Under the pieces are notes generated by a model. It worked only from the letters and a program-made list of their open reading frames with translations, was not told where the DNA came from and made no database searches. Shown here one piece after another: positions 44,873 through 54,122 of a stretch of DNA of 64,000 bases. A program made the position numbers and the translations under genes. The DNA is from Bacillota bacterium (lineage in GTDB: Bacteria > Bacillota > Clostridia > Peptostreptococcales > Anaerovoracaceae). Location: positions 16,419-80,418 of the forward strand of contig JAFSCP010000018.1 of the NCBI GenBank assembly GCA_017436705.1, written 5' to 3'. The number at the start of each line of letters is the position of its first letter. The stretch's first letter is position 1.

Positions 44873-45628
44873 TTATATAAACAGATAATTATTCTTGTGT
44901 CCGCCGAGGGCTTCAGCTTTTGACTCTCCGATGGTTCTCATCTTCTCAGGGTCGAAGTCTCTGGCATGGTTCGGACAAAGGCTGATGCAGCGCATGCAGC
45001 TGATACATTTTTCCTTATCGGTGGATGCAGGATTTTCTGTGTCGATGGCACCTACAGGACATTCCTGCGCACAGAGGCCGCAGCCTGTGCAGCGTTCATC
45101 ACCTTCAGGCCTGAACGGAACCCCGTTGTACTCCTTGTATGTACCGTGACTTCCTGCCAGTTCCGACATGCTGGTTTCTCCGCTGTCCAGTTTCGCCTGA
45201 ATCTGCGCTGCAAAACCTGTAAGCTGGGCAGCATCTTCTGCATCTGGTCTTCCTGCCGCATACTGGCGGAAAATAGAATGTTCAGCAACTGCTGCAGCCG
45301 CTGCCACACATTTAAAACCTGCCCCTTCCAGCATATCCTGAAGTTCAGTGAGAGTATCCTCCCACTCACGGTTACCGTAAACGCAGTTAAGAACTGCTCT
45401 TGCCCCGCAGCCATCAATCTTTTTAATTCTTTCTGCTGCCACTGCAGGCACACGTCCGCCGTATGAAGGTACTGATACCAGACAGATATCGTCTGCACTG
45501 AGTTTTACCGGTTCAACATCTTTACACAAATCGATTCCCCTGAATTCTCCCGCAAGATTTCCTGCAAGAATATCTGCAACTTTCTTAGTGCCTCCTGTAG
45601 GGCTGAAATAAATATTGTAGTTTGCCAT
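44873..45628 (-). CDS. EFR1-family ferredoxin (flavodoxin plus two [4Fe-4S] clusters)
   Basis: 251 residues. Residues 1-165 are flavodoxin-like (NIYFSPTGGTKKVADILAGNL, VSVPSYGGRVPAVAAERI); residues 180-225 hold two CxxCxxCxxxC sets (CTGCGLCAQECPVGAI and CISCMRCISLCPNHA). EFR1 proteins are common cytoplasmic electron carriers of gut Clostridia with no fixed partner. AGGAGAGGGAAC precedes the ATG. Confidence 0.93.
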   Translation of the reverse strand: MANYNIYFSPTGGTKKVADILAGNLAGEFRGIDLCKDVEPVKLSADDICLVSVPSYGGRVPAVAAERIKKIDGCGARAVLNCVYGNREWEDTLTELQDMLEGAGFKCVAAAAAVAEHSIFRQYAAGRPDAEDAAQLTGFAAQIQAKLDSGETSMSELAGSHGTYKEYNGVPFRPEGDERCTGCGLCAQECPVGAIDTENPASTDKEKCISCMRCISLCPNHARDFDPEKMRTIGESKAEALGGHKNNYLFI

Positions 45629-45662
45629 GTTCCCTCTCCTTATGTTTATTTTCTTTACTTAT

Positions 45663-46724
45663 CTATCTGATCCGGTCAGGCTTGAAACACATCTGTTCCC
45701 ACATTGCCGGAGCCTGTATTTTTTCAGTCATCTGTCCGTTTTCGAACTTTTCCAGAATCACTGTACCGCTCATACGGTGGTAAGACCCTCTGAAACCAAC
45801 CAGATAAAACATCGCCGCCAGAGGTTTTCCCACAATGTCTCTCATAGTCTGTTTTTCCACATCATCATCACCTTTTTTGTATGTAATGCGGTAGTGGATG
45901 TCCTGCTGAGGTTCATTGTAGTCATACACCAGTGTCCGTGCCACATGGCGCTTAGTGTATGGATCTCTGATAAAATCTTTTTCTTCGTATTTAAGATACT
46001 CTGCAGCGTTATCTGCCAGAATCTTTCCGTCCTTCGCAAGCATGAAAATCGGAGTAGCCTTGTATCCGTCTTTTTTGTTGGCGTAAATATATGATGAAAC
46101 AACAACGTAATCACCGACCTTGGCTCTTCCCCAGTACCAGTCATTCATAAGCAGAATCATCAGTTTGTTGCCCCAGTTATGGTCATGGTAACCTGTTCCG
46201 GCCAGACTGATTGTTTTGTTTTTTGTTGTAAGAGTTCCTTTGACAACACCTTCCGGAACCGAAGGGAGCCACGCGAAGAAATCTTTCTTTCCAAAGTAAA
46301 TATGCCCGGACTCAGGTCTCCATGAAGGCACGCTTCCGTCCATAGATATGCTGCACTCCGCCTCATCATTTCTGAAATAAATGTCGTAATGCTTCAGGTC
46401 GCCCCTGATATAGCAGTCGCCTATTCTCACATTACATTTTTCTCTTGAGAAAGAATAGTCCTCCGAAGTGAATACAGTATGAACTTCCCTTCCGTCAGGA
46501 TTGACATAATCCAGCGATACGTATGGTCTGAATTTTTTCCCGAAGGATGTGACATGTTTAGTAAAAAAGACGATGACCAGGCTGGAACCATCAGGATACT
46601 TGGAGTCAAAATACCACCACTCATAATTCCCGGATTTTTCTTCAGTTCTCAGTCCGTCTTCATATATCTGGACCTGATCACTCATATTCAGTTCACACGG
46701 TTTTAAAAGTCTTACTTCGCTCAT
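45663..46724 (-). CDS. CrtC/AttH lipocalin-like protein
   Basis: 353 residues, no signal peptide. The motifs NYEWWYFDSKYPDGSSLVIVFF near residue 33 and GTGYHDHNWGNKLMILLMNDWYWGRA near residue 177 are the hallmarks of the CrtC/AttH-like lipocalin group (hydroxyneurosporene synthase-like, PF07143 and relatives). The family includes carotenoid hydratases and proteins of unknown role. No carotenoid genes are nearby, so a hydrophobic-ligand binding or lipid-modifying role is as far as one can go. Confidence 0.78.
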   Translation of the reverse strand: MSEVRLLKPCELNMSDQVQIYEDGLRTEEKSGNYEWWYFDSKYPDGSSLVIVFFTKHVTSFGKKFRPYVSLDYVNPDGREVHTVFTSEDYSFSREKCNVRIGDCYIRGDLKHYDIYFRNDEAECSISMDGSVPSWRPESGHIYFGKKDFFAWLPSVPEGVVKGTLTTKNKTISLAGTGYHDHNWGNKLMILLMNDWYWGRAKVGDYVVVSSYIYANKKDGYKATPIFMLAKDGKILADNAAEYLKYEEKDFIRDPYTKRHVARTLVYDYNEPQQDIHYRITYKKGDDDVEKQTMRDIVGKPLAAMFYLVGFRGSYHRMSGTVILEKFENGQMTEKIQAPAMWEQMCFKPDRIR

Positions 46725-46829
46725 CTCTGCTTTCTCCTGTTCTGTTTACTGAGTTCCATGCGTATCAGATACTCTGTATTATGATTTATTAAGCAAAAAT
46801 CACCATAGCCTGCAGCCACGGTGATTTTC

Positions 46830-46905
46830 TGGTGTCCCATCCGGGATTCGAACCCGGGACCTGCGCATTCGGAGTGCGTCACTCTATCCCCTGAGCTAAT
46901 GAGAC
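46830..46905 (-). tRNA. tRNA-Arg, anticodon CCG
   Basis: 76 nt including encoded CCA. Acceptor GTCTCAT pairs with ATGGGAC, D arm GCTCAGGGGATAGAGT, anticodon loop CTCCGAA giving CCG, T arm CCGGGTTCGAATCCCGG. The first anticodon-stem pair is A-C rather than Watson-Crick; the other four pair. It reads the CGG codon. Confidence 0.95.
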
Positions 46906-46956
46906 ATATTACAGAGCCTGGCTTCTGTCAGGCTCCTTACAAACATTGATTATACA

Positions 46957-48333
46957 CTATTTCTGCTGTGAAATCAACTTTCCGTAGTGAATTGATGTGC
47001 TCACATTGCCGAAAATATCCACTACCTTTACCATAATTGTGCGGTCAGGCAGCGTGTCTGTTTCCAACTCTTTTTCAGCCGTCAGACACAGGCCTTTTTT
47101 GTCGCGGAAAAAGAAAGTGTCCGGGCGGAACTTCATGTCGCGGCAGTCAAAGTCAATGCACCAGTAGTCTACCAGTGCCAGAGGGTTTTCGTCTGTGGTA
47201 CGTGTGATGGTTTCCTGAACATCATCGTTCTTAACCACATTCTCCTCTTTAATTTTATAATCTTTCAGCTCGATTGTACAGCTGGTTTTATTTTCAAAAA
47301 GCGACGGCCATGTATACGCTTCGACACAAAGTGACTCAACCAGATGCTGCTTCTGATACTCTTCTTCTGCAGCCTCAGAACGGAGAATCTTCATTTCCTG
47401 TCCTGCTCTGATAAGGCGCTTCATGCTTGCTGAAACTGCCAGCTTGCCTTCATCGCAGCATATCCACTGCCTGCCAAGCTTGCCTGCCGCTGCTCCCAGC
47501 GTTCCCGAACCGCAGAAAAAGTCTGCCACAATGTCACCCTCACGGCTGCCTGCGGCAATGATTCTTTCCAGCAGGGCTTCCGGTTTCTGGGTTGCATAGC
47601 CTGTTCTTTCCGCAGATGTACGCCCCACCATATCGATGCTCCATACGTCCTTCATATTGACCATGGTATACCAGCCCACTTCGTCCTGGAATTCTTCAAC
47701 ACCCTTGAAACGGTACGGTTTCAGGCCACGGTTATAGGACTTTTCCTTAGGAAGGTTTATGTAGTATTTGTCGGTTTTGCCGTAGACCAGAATTGTGTCG
47801 TGTTTACGGGCAAAGTGTTTTTTGCTGCTTCCGCCTGATTTGTAGGTCCAGACAATTTCATTGATGAAGTTCTTTTCGCCGAAAATTTCGTCCATAAGAA
47901 TCTTTACATAGTGAACGCCGTGCCAGTCAAGATGTACCCAGATTGTGCCGTCTTTTGTGAGCAGGTCGCGCATCAGCATGAGGCGCACCGCCAGCATTTT
48001 AAGGTACTCTGCCATACCCTCTTTCCACACATCCTCATAGGCCATGTGCTTTACGGCAGTTTCTCCGTCTTCGCTCTGAAGCTTGATGACAGCATCGTAA
48101 TTGGCCTTGCTGAAAAACGGCGGATCGATATAAATCTGCTGAATTTTTCCTTCCAAATCATGCCCGGAGGCAGGATCCAGCAGGAACTTCATGAACTGGG
48201 CATTATCGCCCTCTGCCAGAATATTGCCGGACTGACCTACTTCTTCGCCCACCACAAAAGGAGCACTTTTCAGGTTTTCGTATTCAATTTTTGCCTGAGT
48301 AAGTACCTCAGGAAGCTTGCTGATAAGACCCAT
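46957..48333 (-). CDS. DNA adenine/cytosine-N4 methyltransferase, beta class
   Basis: 458 residues from ATG 48333 (AAAGGAG upstream). Catalytic motif IV IYIDPPFFSKANYD comes first and the SAM-binding motif ADFFCGSGTLGAAAGKLGR later, the order of beta-class N6_N4_Mtase enzymes. Between them are GTIWVHLDWHGVHYVK and WTYKSGG; the target-recognition part probably lies there. The last 100 residues (FDCRDMKFRPDTFFFRDKK ...) are an extra domain I cannot name. No restriction nuclease gene is adjacent, so it looks like an orphan. Last gene of the run that starts with the nucleoside transporter. Confidence 0.85.
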   Translation of the reverse strand: MGLISKLPEVLTQAKIEYENLKSAPFVVGEEVGQSGNILAEGDNAQFMKFLLDPASGHDLEGKIQQIYIDPPFFSKANYDAVIKLQSEDGETAVKHMAYEDVWKEGMAEYLKMLAVRLMLMRDLLTKDGTIWVHLDWHGVHYVKILMDEIFGEKNFINEIVWTYKSGGSSKKHFARKHDTILVYGKTDKYYINLPKEKSYNRGLKPYRFKGVEEFQDEVGWYTMVNMKDVWSIDMVGRTSAERTGYATQKPEALLERIIAAGSREGDIVADFFCGSGTLGAAAGKLGRQWICCDEGKLAVSASMKRLIRAGQEMKILRSEAAEEEYQKQHLVESLCVEAYTWPSLFENKTSCTIELKDYKIKEENVVKNDDVQETITRTTDENPLALVDYWCIDFDCRDMKFRPDTFFFRDKKGLCLTAEKELETDTLPDRTIMVKVVDIFGNVSTSIHYGKLISQQK

Positions 48334-48360
48334 GTCTGCTCCTTTCACCGTGATGAAAAA

Positions 48361-50091
48361 CTATACTGTGAACCAGAGCTCAGATGCTCTGTTTTCGTTG
48401 ATTTTTTTAGTTTCAGGGTTTCTCTTTACTTTCTGTGTTGTTGTCATAATCATCGGCTCGCTGTCCAGAATGAAATGATTTATATTCTTGTATGTCGGCA
48501 TTGTCGCGTTGATTGCCGCCATATCTTTCTTCACTCTTTCTGCCAGCTGATTTACGTCGATGCCTTCCTGTGCAAGATAAGCCTCGTTATATACAATCTT
48601 CAGCCAGAGAACAAGCTCGTTATGCTTGTCGTCGCGGGCAAATACCATGCAGTTGTCAACATAGTCAAGACCGCTTACAAGGGATTCGATTTCTTCAGGG
48701 AAAATGTTCTTACCGTTTTTCATAACGATAACGCTCTTGCTTCTGCCGCGGATCCATACGAAACCATCTTTGTCGATTTCTGCAAGGTCGCCTGTATGAA
48801 GCCAGCCATCTTCTTCAAGAACTTCGGCAGTCGCTTCAGGCTGCTCAAGGTATCCAAGCATTACGTTTGGTCCTTTTACCATCAGCTCGCCGACACCATC
48901 TTCACCCACATTGTCCAGTTTTACCTGTACCCGTGGCATTGGCTTGCCTACTGAACCGGCTCTCATGTTATATACAGACTCTGCTGTCAGTACAGGGGCA
49001 GTTTCAGTCATGCCGTAGCCCTGGACTGTAAGAATTCCGAAATCATTCATACCTTCACAAGCCTCAGGCTTGAGCGCCGCTGCACCGCAGATGATGAGGC
49101 GGAGCTTGCCGCCAAGCTGGGCAAGAATCTCTGCAAAAACTTTTCTTCTTACATCGATTCCTACTTTAAGAAGTGCCTTTGTAAGTTTACGTCCGAAGGC
49201 AACTTTTTTAGTCATGCCTTTCTTTTCAACTTCCTTCATTATCTTGCTGTACATATTTTCAACCAGCAGAGGCACTCCGACGAAAACAGTCACGCCGTAT
49301 TCCTGCAGGTTTTTTGTAATATATTTAAGTCCGTCGCAGAATACGCTGCATCCACCGATTCCGAAGAAAACAGTCACAGCACCAAGGCCAAAACTGTGGT
49401 GGCATGGCAGAAAGGCCATGTTTACATCTTCATAGCTGAAAGCTTCGTATTCGTACATATCAATTGTATTGGCTGCAATGTTGAACTGGCTGAGCATAAC
49501 TGCCTTGGAAGTGGTTGTTGTTCCGGAAGTAAAAAGCAGAACTGCCAGAGCATTTTCATCGATTACAGTGTTTTTGTACTCTTCATGAAGAGGATTTCCT
49601 GCTGCAATCTTTTCCTTGCCGGCTTCAATCATAACATCAAATTCATTGCCATCGCCTGTGATTCTCACAAATTTTTCTACATTGATATTGCCTCTTGCCC
49701 TGACTTCTTCAACCAGTCCTTCGGATTTGTGGCCGTAAAAGAGCACTCGTATCTTACTGCGGATAATGCTTGATTCCAGTTCTTCCACTGTAAAACCTTT
49801 GTCAAAAGGTACGGAAATGCTGCCGCCGCAGACGATTGCAAGATGGCACTGATACCACGGATAGCTGTTGTCACCGATGATACCCATGCGGCTTCCTCCG
49901 AAGCCCTGTACCAGAAGCTCAGTTCCAAGAGCTTCTGTATTTTCAATCACTTCAGCGAAAGTAACTGTCTGTATTTCTCCCTTTACCTTGATTCTGAACG
50001 CCGGTCTGTCCGGATAACGCTCTGCTGCACCGTAAACCAACTCTCTTATATTTTTACAATCGGGATTGTATGCTGTAGATTTTGCTAACAT
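48361..50091 (-). CDS. Long-chain acyl-CoA synthetase / AMP-dependent ligase
   Basis: 576 residues of the ANL superfamily: P-loop LLFTSGTTTTSKAVMLSQ, then GYGMTETAPV, TGDLAEIDKDGFVWIRGRSKSVIVMKNGKNIFPEEIES, with the C-terminal domain catalytic Lys region near KVKRNPE. It adenylates a carboxylic acid and joins it to CoA or a carrier protein. The ribosome site (CGGAGG) is formed by the last sense codons of the preceding YgiQ gene. Substrate uncertain. Confidence 0.9.
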   Translation of the reverse strand: MLAKSTAYNPDCKNIRELVYGAAERYPDRPAFRIKVKGEIQTVTFAEVIENTEALGTELLVQGFGGSRMGIIGDNSYPWYQCHLAIVCGGSISVPFDKGFTVEELESSIIRSKIRVLFYGHKSEGLVEEVRARGNINVEKFVRITGDGNEFDVMIEAGKEKIAAGNPLHEEYKNTVIDENALAVLLFTSGTTTTSKAVMLSQFNIAANTIDMYEYEAFSYEDVNMAFLPCHHSFGLGAVTVFFGIGGCSVFCDGLKYITKNLQEYGVTVFVGVPLLVENMYSKIMKEVEKKGMTKKVAFGRKLTKALLKVGIDVRRKVFAEILAQLGGKLRLIICGAAALKPEACEGMNDFGILTVQGYGMTETAPVLTAESVYNMRAGSVGKPMPRVQVKLDNVGEDGVGELMVKGPNVMLGYLEQPEATAEVLEEDGWLHTGDLAEIDKDGFVWIRGRSKSVIVMKNGKNIFPEEIESLVSGLDYVDNCMVFARDDKHNELVLWLKIVYNEAYLAQEGIDVNQLAERVKKDMAAINATMPTYKNINHFILDSEPMIMTTTQKVKRNPETKKINENRASELWFTV

Positions 50092-50095
50092 ATTA

Positions 50096-51919
50096 TTACC
50101 TCCGCTTTCTGCTGTTCACATTCTTGCCAGGGCGTCCCTGCGGCAGAAGTACAGGAATCAGATCATTTCTGTCTGCCTTTTTAAGAGCCGCAATCACAGT
50201 ATTTCTGTTTTCAGGCTTGTTATAGTGAATCAGCGCACGCTGCATCTTTTTTTCTTCCATATCCTTGGCAACATAGACAGGCTCTCCTGTGAAAGGATCC
50301 AGTTCAGTGTAGAACATACATGTAGCCAGAGTTCCCGGCGTAGGATAAAAGTCCTGCACCTGGTCAGGAATAAAACCGTATTGTTTAAGGAAAAGGGCCA
50401 GCTCGATAGCGTCTTCCAGCCTGCTTCCGGGATGACTGGAAATCAGGTACGGAATCAGGTACTGTTTCATACCAAGCTTCTCGTTGGTCCGTTTATATTC
50501 TTCACAGAATCTGACAAAAACATCCTTTGACGGTTTGCGCATGTAGTAAAGGACCCTGTCAGAAATATGTTCGGGAGCTACTTTAAGAGTACCGCTGATG
50601 TGATACTGGCAAAGTTCCCTTATAAATTCCTTTCGCTCAGGGTCTGCCATGAGATAGTCGTATCTTATGCCTGAACGTATGAAAACTTTCTTTACTTTAT
50701 CGATTCTTCGTACTGCACGGAGCACATCCAGATAGTCCTTGTGGTCCACGGTCATATTTTTACATACAGCCGGATACAGGCAATCCTTGTTTGTGCATAC
50801 TCCTGCCTTCAGCTGTTTCTGGCAGGCAGGGCCGCGGAAGTTTGCAGTAGGGCCGCCCACATCGTGGATGTAGCCTTTGAAGTCTTTCTTCTTTGTAAGT
50901 TCCTTTACTTCGCGGACAATTGATTCCTTGCTGCGGGCTCTCACCTGTCGTCCCTGATGATAAGTCAGAGCACAGAAGCTGCAACCTCCGAAACAGCCGC
51001 GGGAACTTACCACACTGAACTTGATTTCAGTGAAAGCAGGGATTCCTCCCATGTCGTTATATATCGGATGCCATTCGTTTTCAAATGGCAGTGCATAAAT
51101 ATCGTCCAGCTCATCCTGCTCCAGCGGCGGCTGAGGCGGATTCTGAACCACATGCACTGTGTCTGTATATTTTTCAATAAGAGTCTTCGCGCTGATGCTG
51201 TCATTGTTTGCATACTGCAGCGCAAAACTCCTGGCATATTCTTTTTTATCGCTGCTCACAGCATCGAAGGACGGCAGGAAAACTGCTTCCTTATCGCCCT
51301 CAAAACTGCTTACATCCTTTGCCTTGTGACATGTTCCGCGGATCCAGGTAATGTCCTTAATATCAAGACCCGAGTCCAGAGCATCAGCAATTTCAACGAT
51401 TGCACGCTCACCCATGCCGTAGATAAGCAGGTCTGCTTTGGCATCAAGCAGGATGGAACGGCGGACTTTGTCGCTCCAGTAGTCGTAGTGTCCCAGACGG
51501 CGCAGGCTGGCTTCAAGACCGCCGATGATTACCGGCACATCCTTGTAAGCTTCGCGGGCGCGGTTTGAATACACAACAACAGCACGGTCAGGACGGTTTC
51601 CCGCCTTGCCGCCTGGTGCATATTCGTCCACCTTTCGTCTGTGCTTGAAAACAGAGTAGTTGTTGACCATTGAATCCACAACTCCGCTGTTAATCAGGAA
51701 GCCAAGACGTGGTCTTCCAAAACGCCGAAAATCCTCAGCCGATTTATAGTCCGGCTGAGGAAGAATCGCTACCTTATATCCATGTTTTTCGAGAAGTCTG
51801 CCGATGATAGCAGTGCCGAAAGAATGGTGGTCAACATAAGCATCCCCTGTGACAAGCACAAAGTCCACTTCGTTCCAGCCGCGTTCTTTCACTTCTTCTA
51901 TAGTTACAGGTAAAAACAT
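50096..51919 (-). CDS. YgiQ-family radical SAM protein
   Basis: 607 residues, normal for YgiQ. The radical SAM cluster motif is SRGCFGGCSFCALTYHQG near residue 300; the N-terminal region has the family's FVLVTGDAYVDHHSFGTAIIGRLLE and GGLEASLRRLGHYDYWSDKVRRSIL, and the C-terminal DUF3362 region holds DQVQDFYPTPGTLATCMFY. The biochemical role of YgiQ is unsettled. 2 bases after the permease gene. Confidence 0.93.
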   Translation of the reverse strand: MFLPVTIEEVKERGWNEVDFVLVTGDAYVDHHSFGTAIIGRLLEKHGYKVAILPQPDYKSAEDFRRFGRPRLGFLINSGVVDSMVNNYSVFKHRRKVDEYAPGGKAGNRPDRAVVVYSNRAREAYKDVPVIIGGLEASLRRLGHYDYWSDKVRRSILLDAKADLLIYGMGERAIVEIADALDSGLDIKDITWIRGTCHKAKDVSSFEGDKEAVFLPSFDAVSSDKKEYARSFALQYANNDSISAKTLIEKYTDTVHVVQNPPQPPLEQDELDDIYALPFENEWHPIYNDMGGIPAFTEIKFSVVSSRGCFGGCSFCALTYHQGRQVRARSKESIVREVKELTKKKDFKGYIHDVGGPTANFRGPACQKQLKAGVCTNKDCLYPAVCKNMTVDHKDYLDVLRAVRRIDKVKKVFIRSGIRYDYLMADPERKEFIRELCQYHISGTLKVAPEHISDRVLYYMRKPSKDVFVRFCEEYKRTNEKLGMKQYLIPYLISSHPGSRLEDAIELALFLKQYGFIPDQVQDFYPTPGTLATCMFYTELDPFTGEPVYVAKDMEEKKMQRALIHYNKPENRNTVIAALKKADRNDLIPVLLPQGRPGKNVNSRKRR

Positions 51920-51921
51920 AA

Positions 51922-52932
51922 TTATCTCTGTCCTTTGTCGTAAGGGATACCTTCTGCCTTAGGTACTCTGGAGCTCTTGGATGTAAACGCAAGAACAATA
52001 AGAGTGATTACATATGGCAGAATTCTGTAAATGTATGGGCTTACGCCGATTTCATTAAGCAGATAAATACCGTCTCCGTTGATATCCAGTGTTGCGTAAG
52101 TAGCTGCAATACACTTGAAAAGACCGAAGAGCAGGCCGCCCAGTGCGATATTAAGCGGTGTCCAGTTACCGAAAATCATAACTGCCAGAGCCAGGAAACC
52201 ATAGCCGGCAACTGCCCCTGTTGCAGTACAGTTTGCGGTAGTAAGAGCATATGTGAAACCGCCCATGCCTGCAAGAGCACCTGAAAGCATAACGCCCATA
52301 TATCTCATCTTGTAAACATTGATACCCAGAGAGTCTGCAGCCTGTGGGTTTTCGCCGCAGGCACGGAGTCTGAGTCCCAGTCTTGTCTTATAAAGGAACA
52401 CTGACACCAGTACAAATACTGCAAGGCATATATATGTTGAAAGATAAACCTTATTGATAAACACATCAATGAATGGTCCCCAGCTGTGGTCTTTAGGAAG
52501 ACCGAAAGTAGACGGTCTGATCATGAACCAGCTTGCTGCGCCGCCTTCTGCCATACCCATCTTAGTCTGCTGAATGAGCATGATGATGAAGAAAAGAACG
52601 ATAGCAGGTGCCAGCATGTTAAGTGCTGTACCACCGATAGTCTGGTCTGCCTTCAGGTTGATTGCTGAGAAAGCCAGAAGCAGTGAGAAAAGTGCTCCGC
52701 ATACTGCAGAAACAACCATTGTCAGAAGCATGAGAATCTGCCCCTGCTCCTGTTCAAACATGCCTGTTTCCTGCATAACTCTGATAAAGAGTACTCCGAT
52801 AAACGCACCGAAGATCATAATACCTTCAAGTGCCAGGTTGATAACCCCTGAACGTTCTGCACATACACCGGCAAGGGCTACAATCATAAGAGGAACTGCA
52901 AATAGTAAAGTCTGCTGAATTAAGAATACCAT
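51922..52932 (-). CDS. Nucleoside ABC transporter permease (NupQ/BmpC type)
   Basis: 336 residues with about eight to nine helices, BPD_transp_2 family. LAGVCAERSGVINLALEGIMIFGAF near residue 20 and RACGENPQAADSLGINVYKMRYMGVMLSGALAGMGG in the middle are the family signatures for purine or nucleoside importers. It overlaps the other permease stop as TAATG. Confidence 0.92.
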   Translation of the reverse strand: MVFLIQQTLLFAVPLMIVALAGVCAERSGVINLALEGIMIFGAFIGVLFIRVMQETGMFEQEQGQILMLLTMVVSAVCGALFSLLLAFSAINLKADQTIGGTALNMLAPAIVLFFIIMLIQQTKMGMAEGGAASWFMIRPSTFGLPKDHSWGPFIDVFINKVYLSTYICLAVFVLVSVFLYKTRLGLRLRACGENPQAADSLGINVYKMRYMGVMLSGALAGMGGFTYALTTANCTATGAVAGYGFLALAVMIFGNWTPLNIALGGLLFGLFKCIAATYATLDINGDGIYLLNEIGVSPYIYRILPYVITLIVLAFTSKSSRVPKAEGIPYDKGQR

Positions 52933-54122
52933 TATTTATTTCCTCCTTTCTGCTTTCTGCCGTTGAGCAGCTGTTTGATAAACATTGAGAATGCACTGAG
53001 GTAAACGATAACTGCGATGATAATATCAGCAATGTATTCGTTGTAAGCAGTCAGTGATTTAAGCTGAGTACCGCAGATGTTCAGCATGGACATGAACAGT
53101 CCTGAGAAAACTACTGCGACAGGGTTATTTGCTGCAAGAAGTGCAACAGGGATACCATTGAAACCTTCAGGTGGAAGGCTTAAATATGTGGACCAGAAGA
53201 ACTCTGTGTTGCCTGCCAGATAGTAGAGGCATGCACCGGCTGATGCAAGTCCGCCTGCAATCATCATGGAAAGGATAATGTTCTTCTTGTCATTGATACC
53301 AGCATACTTGGCTGCGTGTCTGTTGGAACCGCATGCAGTAAGTTCATATCCAAGAGTAGTCTTGGTCATTAAAATGTAAACTGCCACTGCAATGATACAT
53401 GCAATCCAGAAACCACCGTTTGCCTGAGAACCAGGGAACAGCACGTCCATTCCCATCTTCGGTGTTACAACACCTACATTTTTCAGAGGGATAATGTAAC
53501 CGATTTTGCCGCCTTCTGCTGCATTTTTGAATATTTCATGGGAGTCAAACCACCAGGTTACAAGATTTGCTGCAATCCAGTTGGTCATTATACATGTGAT
53601 TACTTCATTGATATTCAGGAAAGCCTTGAAGATACCAGGAATCGCACCCCAGAGAGCTCCAAGAATCACGCCTGTCAGGAAAGCTGCAAACCATGCGACA
53701 ACCACAGGGCAGCCTGCATTGCCGAGTGTAAGGCCAACTGACAAAGTACCTGCAATACCCATGAGGTACTGACCAGGAGCTCCGATATTGAAAAGACCTG
53801 TCTTGAAGGCAACTGCTACGGAAAGTCCTGTCATAATAAGCGGAGTTGCTCTGAAAAGCATGTTGCCCACGTTGACAGGGTTAAAGCCGAAGGAAAGTTC
53901 CGCACCATCACGGCCTGTACTGAGAATGCCCATGAATACAAGTCTGATGCCGTCCCAGATACCTTTAGTGGAAATTCCGTCCTTTGTAAGACCCACGATA
54001 ATGATAATCAGGGAACCAACAGCCATACCGATTAAAATAGAAATCAAGGCAGATAATACAGACTTGGTGCCATCAGTTGTGTACCACTTCTGTTTGCCTG
54101 TTGAAGGATCAACTCTTAACAT
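52932..54122 (-). CDS. Nucleoside ABC transporter permease (NupP/BmpB type)
   Basis: 396 residues. Helices start near residue 28; SFGFNPVNVGNMLFRATPLIMTGLSVAVAFKTGLFNIGAPGQYLMG and TACGSNRHAAKYAGINDKKNI are the matching BPD_transp_2 landmarks. Partner of the downstream permease; together they form the membrane channel. The start codon directly follows the stop of the ATPase gene. Confidence 0.92.
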   Translation of the reverse strand: MLRVDPSTGKQKWYTTDGTKSVLSALISILIGMAVGSLIIIIVGLTKDGISTKGIWDGIRLVFMGILSTGRDGAELSFGFNPVNVGNMLFRATPLIMTGLSVAVAFKTGLFNIGAPGQYLMGIAGTLSVGLTLGNAGCPVVVAWFAAFLTGVILGALWGAIPGIFKAFLNINEVITCIMTNWIAANLVTWWFDSHEIFKNAAEGGKIGYIIPLKNVGVVTPKMGMDVLFPGSQANGGFWIACIIAVAVYILMTKTTLGYELTACGSNRHAAKYAGINDKKNIILSMMIAGGLASAGACLYYLAGNTEFFWSTYLSLPPEGFNGIPVALLAANNPVAVVFSGLFMSMLNICGTQLKSLTAYNEYIADIIIAVIVYLSAFSMFIKQLLNGRKQKGGNK

